Position numbers and translations under genes: made by a program. The notes under the pieces were generated by a model, which saw only the letters and a program-made list of their open reading frames with translations, made no database searches and was not told the origin of the DNA. Positions 1 to 11,863 of a stretch of 64,000 nt of DNA are shown one piece after another; position 1 is the first letter of the stretch, and each line of letters starts with the position of its first letter. Origin of the DNA: Apteryx mantelli (taxonomy: Eukaryota > Chordata > Aves > Apterygiformes > Apterygidae); the NCBI RefSeq assembly GCF_036417845.1, contig NC_090011.1:2314726-2378725 (forward strand), written 5' to 3'.

Positions 1-3000
1 CTGGCAGAGGGTGGCGCGGGGGGCCCCGCGGGGGGGGCCCCGCCGCCGCCGCCCCCCCGTCCCCCCCCCGCAGCCGGTACTGCCCCGCCGGCAGCTCCAC
101 CCAGCTGCAGCCCACCACCTCGCGGTCCACCATGAACCTGGCGCCGGAGAGCGGCGGCGTGGGGGCGCGGAGCCGGGGGGCGGCGCGGCGGCGTGGGGGG
201 CAGGAGCGGGGGGATGGGGGGGGCGGGGGGGACGGGGGGCAGGAGCAGCAGGATGTGGGGAGCAGGAGGGGGGGGACAGGGGCAGAACCGGGGGGCAGAA
301 CCGGGGAATGTGGGGGTCGGGGGGGGCAGGGGGGGCAGGACTGGGGGGCAGGAGCAGGCAGCGCGGCAGGGTGGGGGGCAGGAGCAGGGGGGACGGGGGG
401 CACCGCGAGGGGGACGGGGGGCAGAATCAGGGGGGCAGGAGAAGCACGATGGGGGGGTCGGGGGGGTCGGGGGGCAGGAGCAGGGGGCAGGAGCGGGGGG
501 GACGGGGGGCAGGAGCTGGAGAGGCCCTGGGGGTGGATGGGGGGGGCCCTGGGGGTTAGTTTGGGCCCTGAAAGGTGCAGTTTGGCCCCGGGGGGGCAGT
601 TTAGGGGCCCAGAGCAGTTTGGGAACCCTGGGGGGGGCAGTTGAGACCCTCGGGGGGCAGTTTGGGGACCCTGGGGGCAATTTTGGGCCCCGAGGGGGGG
701 CGCTTGGGGGGGCAGGGGCAGTTCAGGGATCCCAGGGGGCATCTGGGACCTGGGGCAGGGAGCAGTTTGGACCCCAGGGGAGGGCAGGGGGGGCAGTTTA
801 GACCCCAGGGGGGCAGTTTGGGACCCCGGGGGGGGGGCAGGGGGCAGTTTGGGACCCCGGGGGCGGGGGGGGGGGGCAGTTTGGGACCCCAGGGCAGGCG
901 GGGCAGTTTGGGACCCCAGGGGAGGGCAGAGGGGGCAGTTTAGACCCCAGGGGGGGCAGTTTGGGACCCCGGGGGAGGAGGGGGGGCAGTTTGGGACCCC
1001 GGGGAGGGGTGGGGCAGTTTGGGACCCCGGGGCAGAGCGGGGGGGGGCAGCGCGGGGGCCCCCACCTGATCTCGAAGTCGATGTTGGCCTCGAAGGGGGG
1101 GGCGGGCTGCACCCCCAGCGCCCCCCAGCGCAGCCCCTGCTCCAGCAGCCGCCGCGCCGGCGCCACGAGCCGCGGCAGCGCCAGCAGCACCCGCACGAAG
1201 GCGCCGCGCCGCTGCCCCCGGTACCCCAGCATGCCTGGGGGGGGCAGAACGGCGTGGGGGGGGCAAAAACGGCGTGGGGGGGGGGCAACACGGCTCCGGG
1301 GGGGGCAAAAACGGCGGGGGGGGGGCGAAAACGGCGCCACGAGCCGCGGCAGCGCGCAGCAGCACCCGCACGAAGGCGCCGCGCCGCTGCCCCCGGTACC
1401 CCAGCATGCCTGGGGGGGGGCAGAACGGCGTGGGGGGGGGGCAACACGGCGTGGGGGGGGGCAAAAACGGCAGGGGGGGCAAAAAACGGCGGGGGGGGGC
1501 GAAAACGGCGCCACGAGCCGCGGCAGCGCCAGCAGCACCCGCACGAAGGCGCCGCGCCGCTGCCCCCGGTACCCCAGCATGCCTGGGGGGGGGCAACACG
1601 GCGTGGGGGGGGGGGGCAACACGGCGTGGGGGGGGGCAACACGGCTCGGGGGGGGCAAAAACGGCGGGGGGGGGCAAAAAAACGGCGCCACGAGCCGCGG
1701 CAGCGCCAGCAGCACCTGCACGAAGGCGCCGCGCCGCTGCCCCCGGTACCCCAGCATGCCTGGGGGGGGGGGCAGAACGGCGTGGGGGGGGGGCAGAACG
1801 GCGTGGGGGGGGGGGCAGAACGGCGTGGGGGGGCAACACGGCTCGGGGGGGGGGGCAAAAAACGGCGTGGGGGGGGCGAAAACGGCGCCACGAGCCGCGG
1901 CAGCGCCAGCAGCACCCGCACGAAGGCGCCGCGCCGCTGCCCCCGGTACCCCAGCATGCCTGGGGGGGGCAACACGGCGTGGGGGGGGGGCAACACGGCG
2001 TGGGGGGGGGGGGCACGGCACATCGCCGGTCACACGTGTTGTGTGCGACACGGTCCTGGGGGGCAATTCCCCCCCTGCCACGTCCCCATGTCCCTCCCCT
2101 GTGTCCCCCCCCCGCCGTGTCCCCGCGTGGTGGCCCGGGGGGGTCCCGGGGGGGTCCCGGGGGGGGGTCACTCACTCTCCTTGTGGCACAGCTCCAGGGC
2201 GAGCACGGCGCGCCGCAGCCCCTGGCGCCCCCCCCGCAGCTCGCGCAGCACCGCCGCGTCCAGCTCCCGCTGCAGCTCCCCCAGGTGCTTCGCCTCGAAG
2301 CCTGCGGGGGGGGGACGGGATGGGGGGGGGTCAGGACGCCCCCCCGACCCCCCCCCCCAGGCCCCCAGCGCGGGGCGCCGGGAGGTGGGAGGGGCCTGAC
2401 ACCCCACCCCCCCCCGGGGCGGGCACAACCCTGCTACGAGCCAGCGGAGAAGCCCCAGGTGCGTGTGGGGCTGTGAGGGGACACGGGGGAACACGGGGGG
2501 ACACCGAGGGACATAAGACAACACGAGGGGCCATGGGGGGACGCGAGGGGACTCTGAGAATGTGGGGGGACGCAAGGGGACATGGGGGGACACGAAGGGA
2601 CACGGGGGGACGCGAGGGGACATGGAGGGACGCGAGGGGACACGAGGGGACACGGGGGGATGCGAGGGGACACAGGGGGACATGGGAGGATTCTGGGGAC
2701 ACGGGGGACACAGGGGGACACAAGGGGACACAGAGAGCCATGGGGGGGCCGCGAGGGGACACAGGGGGACATGAGGGGACGCGAGGGGACACGGGGGGAT
2801 GCGAGGGGACACAGGGGGACATGGGAGGATTCTGGGGACATGGAGGGACGCAAGGGGACATGAGGGACCAATGGGGGGACGCGAAGGGACTCTGAGAATG
2901 TGGGGGACGCGAGGGGACACAGGGGGACGCGGGGGGGACGCGGGGGGGACTCACCGGCGGGCGCGGGACGTAGAAGTAGGGGGCGAAGCCGTGGACGTGG

Positions 3001-4875
3001 CAGCAGACGCTGTGGCCGGCGGCGGTGACACCGAACATGCGGATGACGGGGACGGGGCCCTCGGTGGCACCCGGCATGCCGGGCAGCGGGGACCCTGGGG
3101 GGGACACGGGGCACGTGGGGACAGGCCACCTCCCCCCCCCAGGGACACGGGGGACGTGGGGACACGGGGGACGTGGGGACAGGCCACCCCTCCCAGTGAC
3201 ACGGGAACCCTGGGGACCCTGGGGACGTGGGGATGGGCCCCCCGGGGCAGGGGGGACCCTGGGGACAAGGGGGACGTGGGGGACATGGGGATGGGCCACC
3301 TCCAGGACACGGGGACCCTGGGGACACGGGGACATGGGGACACGGGGGACGTGGGGACAGGCCCCCTCCCGGGGCAGGGGGGGACATGGGGAACACGGGG
3401 GGGACATGGGGGACGTGGGGATGGGCCACCCCCCCCCAGGTACACGGGAACCCTGGGGACATGGGGACCCTGGGGACGTGGGATGGGCCCCCCCGGGGCA
3501 GGGGGGACATGGGGAAGATGGGGGGACACGGGGGACATGGGGATGGGCCCCCCCGGGACACAGGGACCCTGGGGACACGGGGGGGGGGACACAAGGGATG
3601 GGCCACCCCAGGGACATGGGGGACACGGGGGACATGGGAGACACAGGGGGACATGGGGATGGCCCCCCGGGGGCAGCAGGGACCCTGGGGACACGGGGGG
3701 GCACATGGGGGACACAGGGGGACATGGGGATGGGCCCCCCCGGGGGCAGCGGGGACCCTGGGGGGGGGGACATGGGGACGGGCCCCCCCGGGGGATGTGG
3801 GGACCCCAGGGACACGGGGGGGGGGGGATGCGCCACCCCTGGGCCCAGGTGTTCGGAAGGGGCCCAGGTGTGCAGGTGCCCCCCGCGGGGGGGGCCCAGG
3901 CGTCCCGGGCGGGGGGGGGCCCCGGGGGGGGCCCGGGGGGGATGGGGGGGCGGGGGGGGGCCCCGGGGGGGGGCCCGGGGGGGGGGGTCGCACCAACGTA
4001 GTGGTCGAGCTCCAGCTGCTGGAAGCAGAGACTCTGCGTCTCGGGGTCGAGGTCGGGGGGCGCCGGGCGCCGCCACTTGGGGCTGCTCTCGCCCCACGGG
4101 GGGCTCCCTGCGGCGGGGCCCAGGCGTCCGGGCCTGGCCCTGCCCCACGGCGCCCCCCGGCCCCCCCAGCCTGCCCCACGGCACCCCGACCTGCCCCACG
4201 GCACCCCAACCCGCCCCATAGCACCCCACTGCCACCCCAACCTGCCCCACAGCCCCCCCGGCCTGCCCCATGGCACCCTGACCTGCCCCACAGCACCCCA
4301 CCACCACTCCGACCTGCCCCACGGCCCCCCCAGCCTGCCCCACGGCACCCCACCACCACCCCGACCTGCCCCACGGCCCCCCCAGCCTGCCCCACGGCAC
4401 CCTGACCTGCCCCACGGCCCCCCCAGCCTGCTCCACGGTGCCCTGACCTGCCCCACGGCACCCCCAGCCTGCCCCACAGCACCCCACTGCCACCCGACCT
4501 GCCCCATAGCACCCCTTGGCCCCCCCCAGCCTGCCCCACAGCTCCCCTGACCTGCCCCACAGCGCCCCACGGCCCCCCCAGCCTGCCCCACAGCTCCCCT
4601 CTCCTGCCCCACAACCCCCCACCCTGCCCCACGACCCCCCCAGCCCCCTCTCCTGCCCCACGACCCCCGTCCTGCCCCCGGCCCCCCCGGCTCACCCAGG
4701 GCCAGCAGGTCGGGGGGCAGCGGCGACTCGGGCGCCCCCAGCTCGGCCTCGAGCGCCTCCAGCTCCTCCAGCTGCGCCAGCTCCTCCTCGAAGTGCGAGG
4801 GGGCCCCGGCCCCCCCCGCCGCCCCCCGGCCCGCTTGGGCGGGGGGGGGCCCCCGGGCGGCTGCAGCGCCTCCAT
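1..4875 (-). CDS. POLD1: POLD1, DNA polymerase delta catalytic subunit, N-terminal exons (partial at left edge)
   Basis: This is the catalytic subunit of the replicative DNA polymerase delta, which acts in the nucleus on the lagging strand with PCNA. Six coding exons are visible: 4696-4875 (ATG at 4875), 3994-4107, 2955-3094, 2176-2301, 1066-1234 and 1-137, the last leaving the window. Recognisable stretches include a PKR basic patch followed by an acidic [14 protein letters not shown] segment, [62 protein letters not shown] and [17 protein letters not shown]. All lie upstream of the exonuclease domain, which is outside the window. Splice sites are GT-AG. Three places are off frame by single bases: exon 1 near 4790-4835, the junction of exons 3 and 4 near 2955, and the G-run of exon 6 near 52-70. 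These look like sequence errors rather than a pseudogene. The acceptor side of exon 5 is duplicated in tandem (1160-1961). Confidence 0.93.
140..1063. repeat. G-rich minisatellites in POLD1 intron 5
   Basis: The plus strand is a G-rich tandem repeat. The part from about 140 to 550 is built on a GGGGGGCAGGAGC-type unit and the part from about 560 to 1060 on a GGCAGTTTGGGACCCC-type unit. Runs of five to nine G are dense, so G-quadruplex potential is high. No gene is seen in it. Confidence 0.85.
1160..1961 (-). repeat. Five-copy tandem array of the POLD1 exon 5 acceptor edge
   Basis: A block made of the polypyrimidine tract, the AG acceptor and the first ~78 nt of exon 5 occurs five times. Minus-strand copies have their acceptor ends at 1236 (the real exon), 1411, 1584, 1761 and 1961, a spacing of 173-200 bp. 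Each decoy retains the reading [16 protein letters not shown]. and breaks off after LPRLVAP, where the real exon continues with ARRLLEQG. Between copies lies G-rich filler with CAAAAACGGCG or CAACACGGC blocks. Copy 2 carries a one-base insertion and copy 4 a C-to-T change on the plus strand, so the copies have begun to diverge. Confidence 0.93.
2462..2954. repeat. GGGGACACGAGG-type minisatellite, POLD1 intron 3
   Basis: Tandem 10-12 bp units of the GGGGACACGAGG and GGGGACGCGAGG type fill nearly all of the intron between POLD1 exons 3 and 4. An about 120-bp higher-order copy is visible: the block ending in GGGAGGATTCTGGGGACA occurs near 2685 and again near 2820. Confidence 0.85.
3095..3993. 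repeat. GGGGACGTGGGGATGGGCC minisatellite, POLD1 intron 2
   Basis: About 700 bp of tandem GGGGACACGGGGGACGTGGG units alternate with GATGGGCCCCCC blocks. Poly-G tracts follow at 3890-3990. Nothing coding is seen. Confidence 0.85.
4108..4695. repeat. CCTGCCCCACGGCACCCC minisatellite, POLD1 intron 1
   Basis: Tandem units of about 18-40 bp, built on CCTGCCCCACGGC, run almost from acceptor to donor of the intron between the first two coding exons. The sense strand of POLD1 is G-rich here, opposite to its later introns. Confidence 0.83.
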
Positions 4876-5535
4876 CCTGCGAGGGACCGCAGGGGGGCAC
4901 CGTGGGGGTGGGCGGGGGGGGACACACTCCGGGACCCCCCCAAAACCAGGGACCCCCCCCAAGACCCCCCTGAAACCAGGGACCCACCCGAGACCCCCTC
5001 CCCGACCCCAGGGACCCACTCGGGAGCCCACCAGGGCCCCCTCCGAGACCCCTTGGGCCCCCCAGGGACCCCCCCAAATCCCAGGAACCCCTCAGAGACC
5101 CCCCCGGTCCCTCAGGGAACCCCCTCGAGGCTCAGAAATCCCCCCAAACCCCTCCGGGACCCCCACATCCCCTCAGGGAACCCCCCCAGCCCCTCTGGGA
5201 CCCCCATATCTCCTCAGGAAACTCCCCCAAACCCTCAGAGACCCCCCCAAACCCCTCCGCGACCTCCAATCCCCTCAGAGACCCCCCAAGCCCCTCCGCG
5301 ACCCCCAATCCCCTCAGAGACCCCTCACATCCCCTCAGAGACCCCCCAAACCCCGGGATTCCACCCCCCCGCGCCGCCTCAGGCGACTCCTCAGGCCTCA
5401 GCGGGGCCCCCCGGCTCCCCCCGGCGCGCAGGGGGCGGCTCAGGGCCCCGGGGGCCGCCGCAGCCCCTCGGGCCCCCCCGGACGGCGCCGCCCCCCCCCC
5501 GGCGCCCCCTCAGAGCCCCCCGCGGCCGCACTCAC
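4876..5535 (-). other. POLD1 5'UTR intron (inferred), C-rich repeats
   Basis: Between the start codon and a donor-like GGG/GTGAGTGCGG at 5536/5535 (minus strand) lies C-rich repetitive DNA (GACCCCCCAAACCCCTCCGC units at 5040-5360). I infer a 5'UTR intron with a short non-coding first exon above 5536. No coding potential is recognised. Confidence 0.5.
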
Positions 5536-5690
5536 CCCCTCAGCGGCCGCGCGCTCTCTCTCCCGCCAACAGCCGGGGGGGGCGGCGCTTCCGGCCTCGC
5601 ACCGCCCCGGAGGTGCGCGCCCATTGGCCGGCCGGGAGGGTCACGTGCGGCGCCGCTTCCGGCGGAGCCGCCATGTTGAGTGTGGCAGGG
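5536..5690 (-). promoter_or_regulatory. POLD1 CpG promoter and non-coding first exon (inferred)
   Basis: This CpG-dense segment holds two ETS-like CTTCCGG sites (near 5588 and 5656), a CCATTGGCC (inverted CCAAT) near 5621, an E-box CACGTG at about 5643-5648 and a YY1-like GCCGCCATGTTG near 5667. There is no TATA box. It lies directly upstream of the inferred POLD1 first exon. A housekeeping CpG-island promoter fits; the exact start site is unknown. Confidence 0.6.
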
Positions 5691-6130
5691 AGGGAGGGGC
5701 GGGAAGGCCCCTCCCCGCCCCTCCCATAGGCTCAGCGCGGGGGTGGGGAAGGGCCCAGGCGTCCGGGGTGGCCCCGCCCCCCCCACTGGACCCCCCCCCC
5801 CCCCCCCCAAAGGACACAGGCATCCAGGTGCCCCCAAATCACTCCCCCCCTCAAGGACCCAGGTGTCCAGGTTCCCCCCCAAAATCATCCCCCCCCAAAA
5901 GGATCCAAGTGTCTGGAACCCCCCCAAAATCATTCCCCCCCCCAAAGGGCCCAGGGATCCAGGTCCCCCCTAAAATCATTCTTTTTCACCCCCCCTCCCA
6001 ATTATTCCCCCCCCCCTTCATTAAGGCCCTCAGCCCAAGCAGGACCCAGATGTCCAGGCTCCCCCCACACCCCCCCCGGATACCTGGGCCCCTACAGCCC
6101 CCCCCCCCCAACCACAAGACACAAAACCCT
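5691..6130. other. Intergenic spacer between RPS9 3' end and POLD1 5' end
   Basis: C-rich repetitive sequence, with CCCCCCAAAATCATTCCCCCC-like units at 5830-6010. It includes one copy of the dispersed GGCCCAGGCGTCCGGG motif near 5752. No gene is seen. POLD1 and RPS9 are tandem on the minus strand, with roughly 450 bp between them. Confidence 0.6.
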
Positions 6131-6214
6131 TTTGGGGGATGAAAACACAGATTTATTAAAACCCCAGTTTGATTCAAAGCCCCGCAGTGGGCCCAGGCGT
6201 CTGGGAGCCTCCAC
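6130..6214 (-). other. RPS9: RPS9 terminal 3'UTR exon (inferred)
   Basis: On the minus strand a strong acceptor (pyrimidine tract, TCTCTTGCAG) ends at 6215. It is followed by about 60 nt without coding content and then TTAATAAATC. A matching donor, CCCCCG/GTGAGGGG, lies 28 nt beyond the RPS9 stop codon (7141/7140). I infer that RPS9 has an intron in its 3'UTR and that this is its last exon. Confidence 0.6.
6152..6157 (-). terminator. AATAAA polyadenylation signal for RPS9
   Basis: AATAAA on the minus strand, in the context TTTTAATAAATCTG. It is the only canonical signal between the RPS9 stop codon and the POLD1 promoter. Cleavage is expected 10-30 nt further, near 6125-6140. Confidence 0.72.
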
Positions 6215-6689
6215 CTGCAAGAGACCGGGGGGGGGGGGCAGTGTGAGCACAGGAAGCTCCCCAAAACCCCCTGCCCCCCCCTCAAACCCCCTGCCCCCCC
6301 TCCGTGCCCCCTCAGACCCCCCCGGGGTGTCAAGGCCCCGGGGGGGGCACCGACGTCATCAGGGGGTGTCAGCGCCCAGTGCTGCCATCATGGGGGGCCC
6401 GGACCCCCCCCCAAATCCCCTCCCTGCCCCCCCTGATGTCCCAACACCCCAAAAGCCCCCCCAGATGGACTCCCTCAATCCTGACACCCCAATAACTGCC
6501 AGGACCCCCCCAAAGACCCCCCCAGCACCCAAATAACCCCCCAGCACCCCGATAACCCCCTGCTCAGCACCCCACCACACTGCTCCGCTCCCCCAGCCCC
6601 CAAAACACCACCTTTTCACCCCAAAAAAAACAGCCCGGACTCCTGGGCCCCCCCAGCACCCCAAAAAGCTGTGGGGTGAAAGTGTCCAG

Positions 6690-7130
6690 CGCCAGGGGGG
6701 GCCCGCAGGTGGCAGCACCCATAACCAGTGCCCCCCAGTTCCTCCCAGTGCTCCCCTAGTACCTCCCAGTGGCCCCCCACATTCCTCCAGTTCTTCCCAG
6801 TGGCCCCCCAGGTCCCCCTAGTTCTTTCCAGTGGCCCCCCCAGTTCCTCCCAGGTCCCCTTAGCTCCCCTCAGTGGCCCCCCAGTGACCCCCCCAGTCCC
6901 CCTAACTCTTCCCAGTGGCCCCCCAGTACCTCCCAGTTGCCTCCCAGGTCCCCCTAGTTCTTCCCAGTGGCCCTTCAGGTCCCCCCAGTGCCCCCCCAAT
7001 TCCCCCAGTGCCTCCCTGTGGCCCCTCAAGTCCCCCTAGCTCTTCCCAGTAGCCCCCCAGTGCCCCCTTAGTTCCCCCTAGTGCCTCCCAGTGGCCCCCC
7101 AGTTCCTCCCAGTGCCCCCCCAGCGGCGGG
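6690..7130. repeat. CCCAGTGGCCCCCCAGTTCCT minisatellite (RPS9 3'UTR intron)
   Basis: Tandem units built on CCCAGTGGCCCCCCAGT with interspersed CCCCTAGTTCTTCC blocks, unit length about 20-40 bp. The array lies between the inferred 3'UTR donor and acceptor of RPS9. The flanking stretch 6240-6690 is C-rich with CACCCCAAAAC-like repeats and no recognised gene. Confidence 0.75.
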
Positions 7131-7168
7131 GGCCCCTCACCGGGGGCCGGGGGGAGGCAGGCCCGGGC

Positions 7169-9832
<2,664 letters not shown>

Positions 9833-9879
9833 TCAAAAAGCGGTTGGGCATCCTCCCCTCGCTCTCAGCATCTACCCCA

Positions 9880-10075
9880 CGTTTGCCAGACAACCCCAAA
9901 TAGACTCCAAGGGGGCTCTGACCCCCCAGGGGGGTCCGGGCACCCCCAAACCGAGCCCAAAGGGGCTCCAGCCCTCCCCGGGGGGGTCCAGGCACCCCCA
10001 AACCGAGCCAAGGGGGCTCCGACCCCCCCGGGGGGGGTCCAGGCACCCCAAACAAGTCTCAAGGCAATGTCAAGG
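9880..10075. repeat. About 60-bp tandem repeat, RPS9 intron 1
   Basis: Three to four copies of a GGGGCTC.GACCCCCC..GGGGGTCC unit followed by GGGCACCCCCAAACCGAGCC, spaced about 60 bp, lie in the intron upstream of the RPS9 start codon. Confidence 0.75.
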
Positions 10076-10453
10076 GCTCAGTCCAGCGGGGGGGGGGCTA
10101 AAAGCGACCCCAGGACAACGCCGGGGGCTCTGCCCCCCCCAGGGGGGGTCCCGGTCACCCCCAAACTGAGCCCCCCCCCTCCGCAGGGACACCACATGGC
10201 GCCAAACGCCTCCTGCGCATGCGCTGCGGGCCCCGAGCGGCTCCGCGCACGCGCGGCCACCAGCCTCACCGCCCGCCGGCTCCCGCGCATGCGCAGAGCG
10301 GGCGGGGGCACCCCAGCCCCCTCACGGCCCGGGCCGGGCCGCACCGCCCGCCCCGCCGCTCCCCCGCCACCGGCCCGGTCTCCGCCGCCCGGCTGGGGCT
10401 CCGGGCCTCTCCCAGCCTCGCCGCCCGCCCCGCCAGGCCCCGCCGGACCTCAC

Positions 10454-10615
10454 CTCGCTGCCCCAGCAGTGGCGCAAAAGGAGGAGGGTGGTTGCCAGCG
10501 GCGCTTTATATAGGGCGGCGGGCAGGGCCCCGCCCACCGCGGCGGCAGCCAACGGTGGCGCAGCACGCGCAGCGCGCCGGCCAATGGGAGCGAGCGGCGC
10601 CGCTGGCCAATGGCC
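10454..10615 (-). promoter_or_regulatory. RPS9 promoter with TATA-like box, 5'TOP start and first exon
   Basis: On the minus strand TATATAAA (10512-10505) is followed about 20-25 nt later by the pyrimidine tract CCCTCCTCCTTTTGC. This is a classical 5'-terminal oligopyrimidine start for translationally controlled ribosomal protein mRNAs. The short non-coding exon ends GGCAGCGAG/GTGAGG at 10454/10453. CCAAT boxes (plus strand) are at 10581 and 10607. The coding exon begins with the acceptor TATCTCAG at about 9785. Confidence 0.85.
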
Positions 10616-10749
10616 GGGCGCGCCCGGAGGAGCATCGAGTGGGTAGAGCGGCCCCAAGGAGGGCGGCGCCATTGTTCTGGGAGGGAGGGGCGCGGGCGTG
10701 GGGGTGCTCGGAGCCGGGGTGCTCGGCGCTGCACGGCCGCGGCGCATCC

Positions 10750-11415
10750 CGGTGCCGTCGCCGTCGCATGTGTGCGCACATGTGTGTCCCACGCGTGCGT
10801 GCTCCACGCGTGTCCCGTCCCGCGCGGGCACGGATGTCACCGCGTGTCCCCGCGCCGTGGGCATGGGTGTCTGTGGGCATACACGCGTGTTCCCGCATGT
10901 GCACACGCAGTGCCATGCATGTCCCCAGAGCGCATGTCCCTGTGCGTCTCTACGCGTGTCCACACGTGCTGCCGTGCGTGTTCCCCATATGCATGGGCAT
11001 GTGTCCATGCGTGTTGCTGCGTGTCCCACGCGTGTGCCCATACATGTTGCCACATGTCCCTTGTATGTCATGCATGTCCATGTGTGTCGCTGTGCGTGTT
11101 TCTATGCATGTCACCGTGTTTTGCCTGCATGTGTCCACGTTCGTCCACGCGTGTCCCTGTGCGGCCACGCGTGCTGCTACGCGTGTCCCCACACGCGTGT
11201 CCCCCGCATCTGTGGCCCTGCGTGTTGCCACGCATCACCCACAGCCATGTCCATCCGTGTCCCCCGCACGCGTGTCCATCCGTGTCCCTGCGTGTCCGTG
11301 TGTCCCCTGTACGCGTGTCCATGTGTCCCCGTATGCGTGTCCACGTGTGTCCCCACATACGTGTCCACGCGTGTCCCATCCGTGTGTCCACGCGTGTGTC
11401 GTCGTCCCCCCCCCG
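10750..11415. repeat. Alternating purine-pyrimidine CACGCGTGTCC minisatellite
   Basis: About 660 bp of 8-14 bp units such as CACGCGTGTCC, CATGCGTGTCC and CACATGTCC. Long runs alternate purine and pyrimidine (GTGTGCGCACATGTGTGT near 10770; GCGTGTCCACGTGTGT near 11335), which favours Z-DNA. It separates the divergent RPS9 and LMTK3 promoters. No gene is recognised. Confidence 0.8.
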
Positions 11416-11489
11416 CCGCGCATCCCTCCCCGCGGTACCCAGCCCCGTCGCCATGGCGACCCTGCATCCCCCCCCTTCTCCCCGCCCCC

Positions 11490-11863
11490 GCCCGTGACGG
11501 ACAGCCGCGGCGGCCAATGGGAGGCGGTGCCCGCCGGGGGCGGGGCGGGGCGGGGCGGGGGGGGGCGGCAGCAGCATCCTCCCGCCCGGCCGCGCCGGCG
11601 GCTCCTCGGCGCCTCCGCTATTGCCCCCCCCCCGCCCTGCTATCTGCCCCCCCGCCCTGCTATCTGCCCCCCAGCTTGCTATCGGCCCCCCCAAGCCCCG
11701 CTACTGCCCCCCTTATTGCCCCCCACCCCCTTTATCGCCCCCCCCGGACCCCTCCTGCCGCCGGGATGCGGGCGGCGGCCGCGGCCCCCCCCGGGCCCCC
11801 CCCCGGCCCTCCGCGGCCCCCCCCGCGCTAGGGGCGCCCGCCGATGCCGAGCGAGGCGCCGGG
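11490..11863 (+). promoter_or_regulatory. LMTK3 CpG promoter and 5' leader (inferred)
   Basis: CCAAT at 11514-11518 is followed by four overlapping GGGGCGGGG Sp1-type GC boxes at about 11535-11566. A C-rich leader runs to the ATG at 11864, including short CTATCTGCCCCCC repeats at 11620-11740. No TATA box is visible. The ATG at 11766 opens only a short frame; the start at 11864 is in frame with the signal-peptide-like exon. Confidence 0.6.

Noticed and set aside
798-2171. A long minus-strand Pro/Ala-rich frame across 0.8-2.2 kb as a single protein
   Set aside because: It is POLD1 exon 5, its decoy copies and intronic G-runs read through together. The real exon is bounded by GT-AG at 1066-1234.
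2331-5077. Long minus-strand Pro/Ser- and Gly/Cys-rich frames across 2.3-5.1 kb
   Set aside because: They are readings of intronic minisatellites linking the small POLD1 exons. No family resemblance outside the exons.
6740-7080. tRNA or small RNA genes in spacer regions
   Set aside because: No cloverleaf-compatible sequence, A/B box or snoRNA boxes could be supported by eye anywhere in the window.
10750-11415. A Cys/Met/His-rich frame at 10.7-11.5 kb
   Set aside because: It is a translation of the CACGCGTGTCC minisatellite, with similar frames on both strands and no homology.
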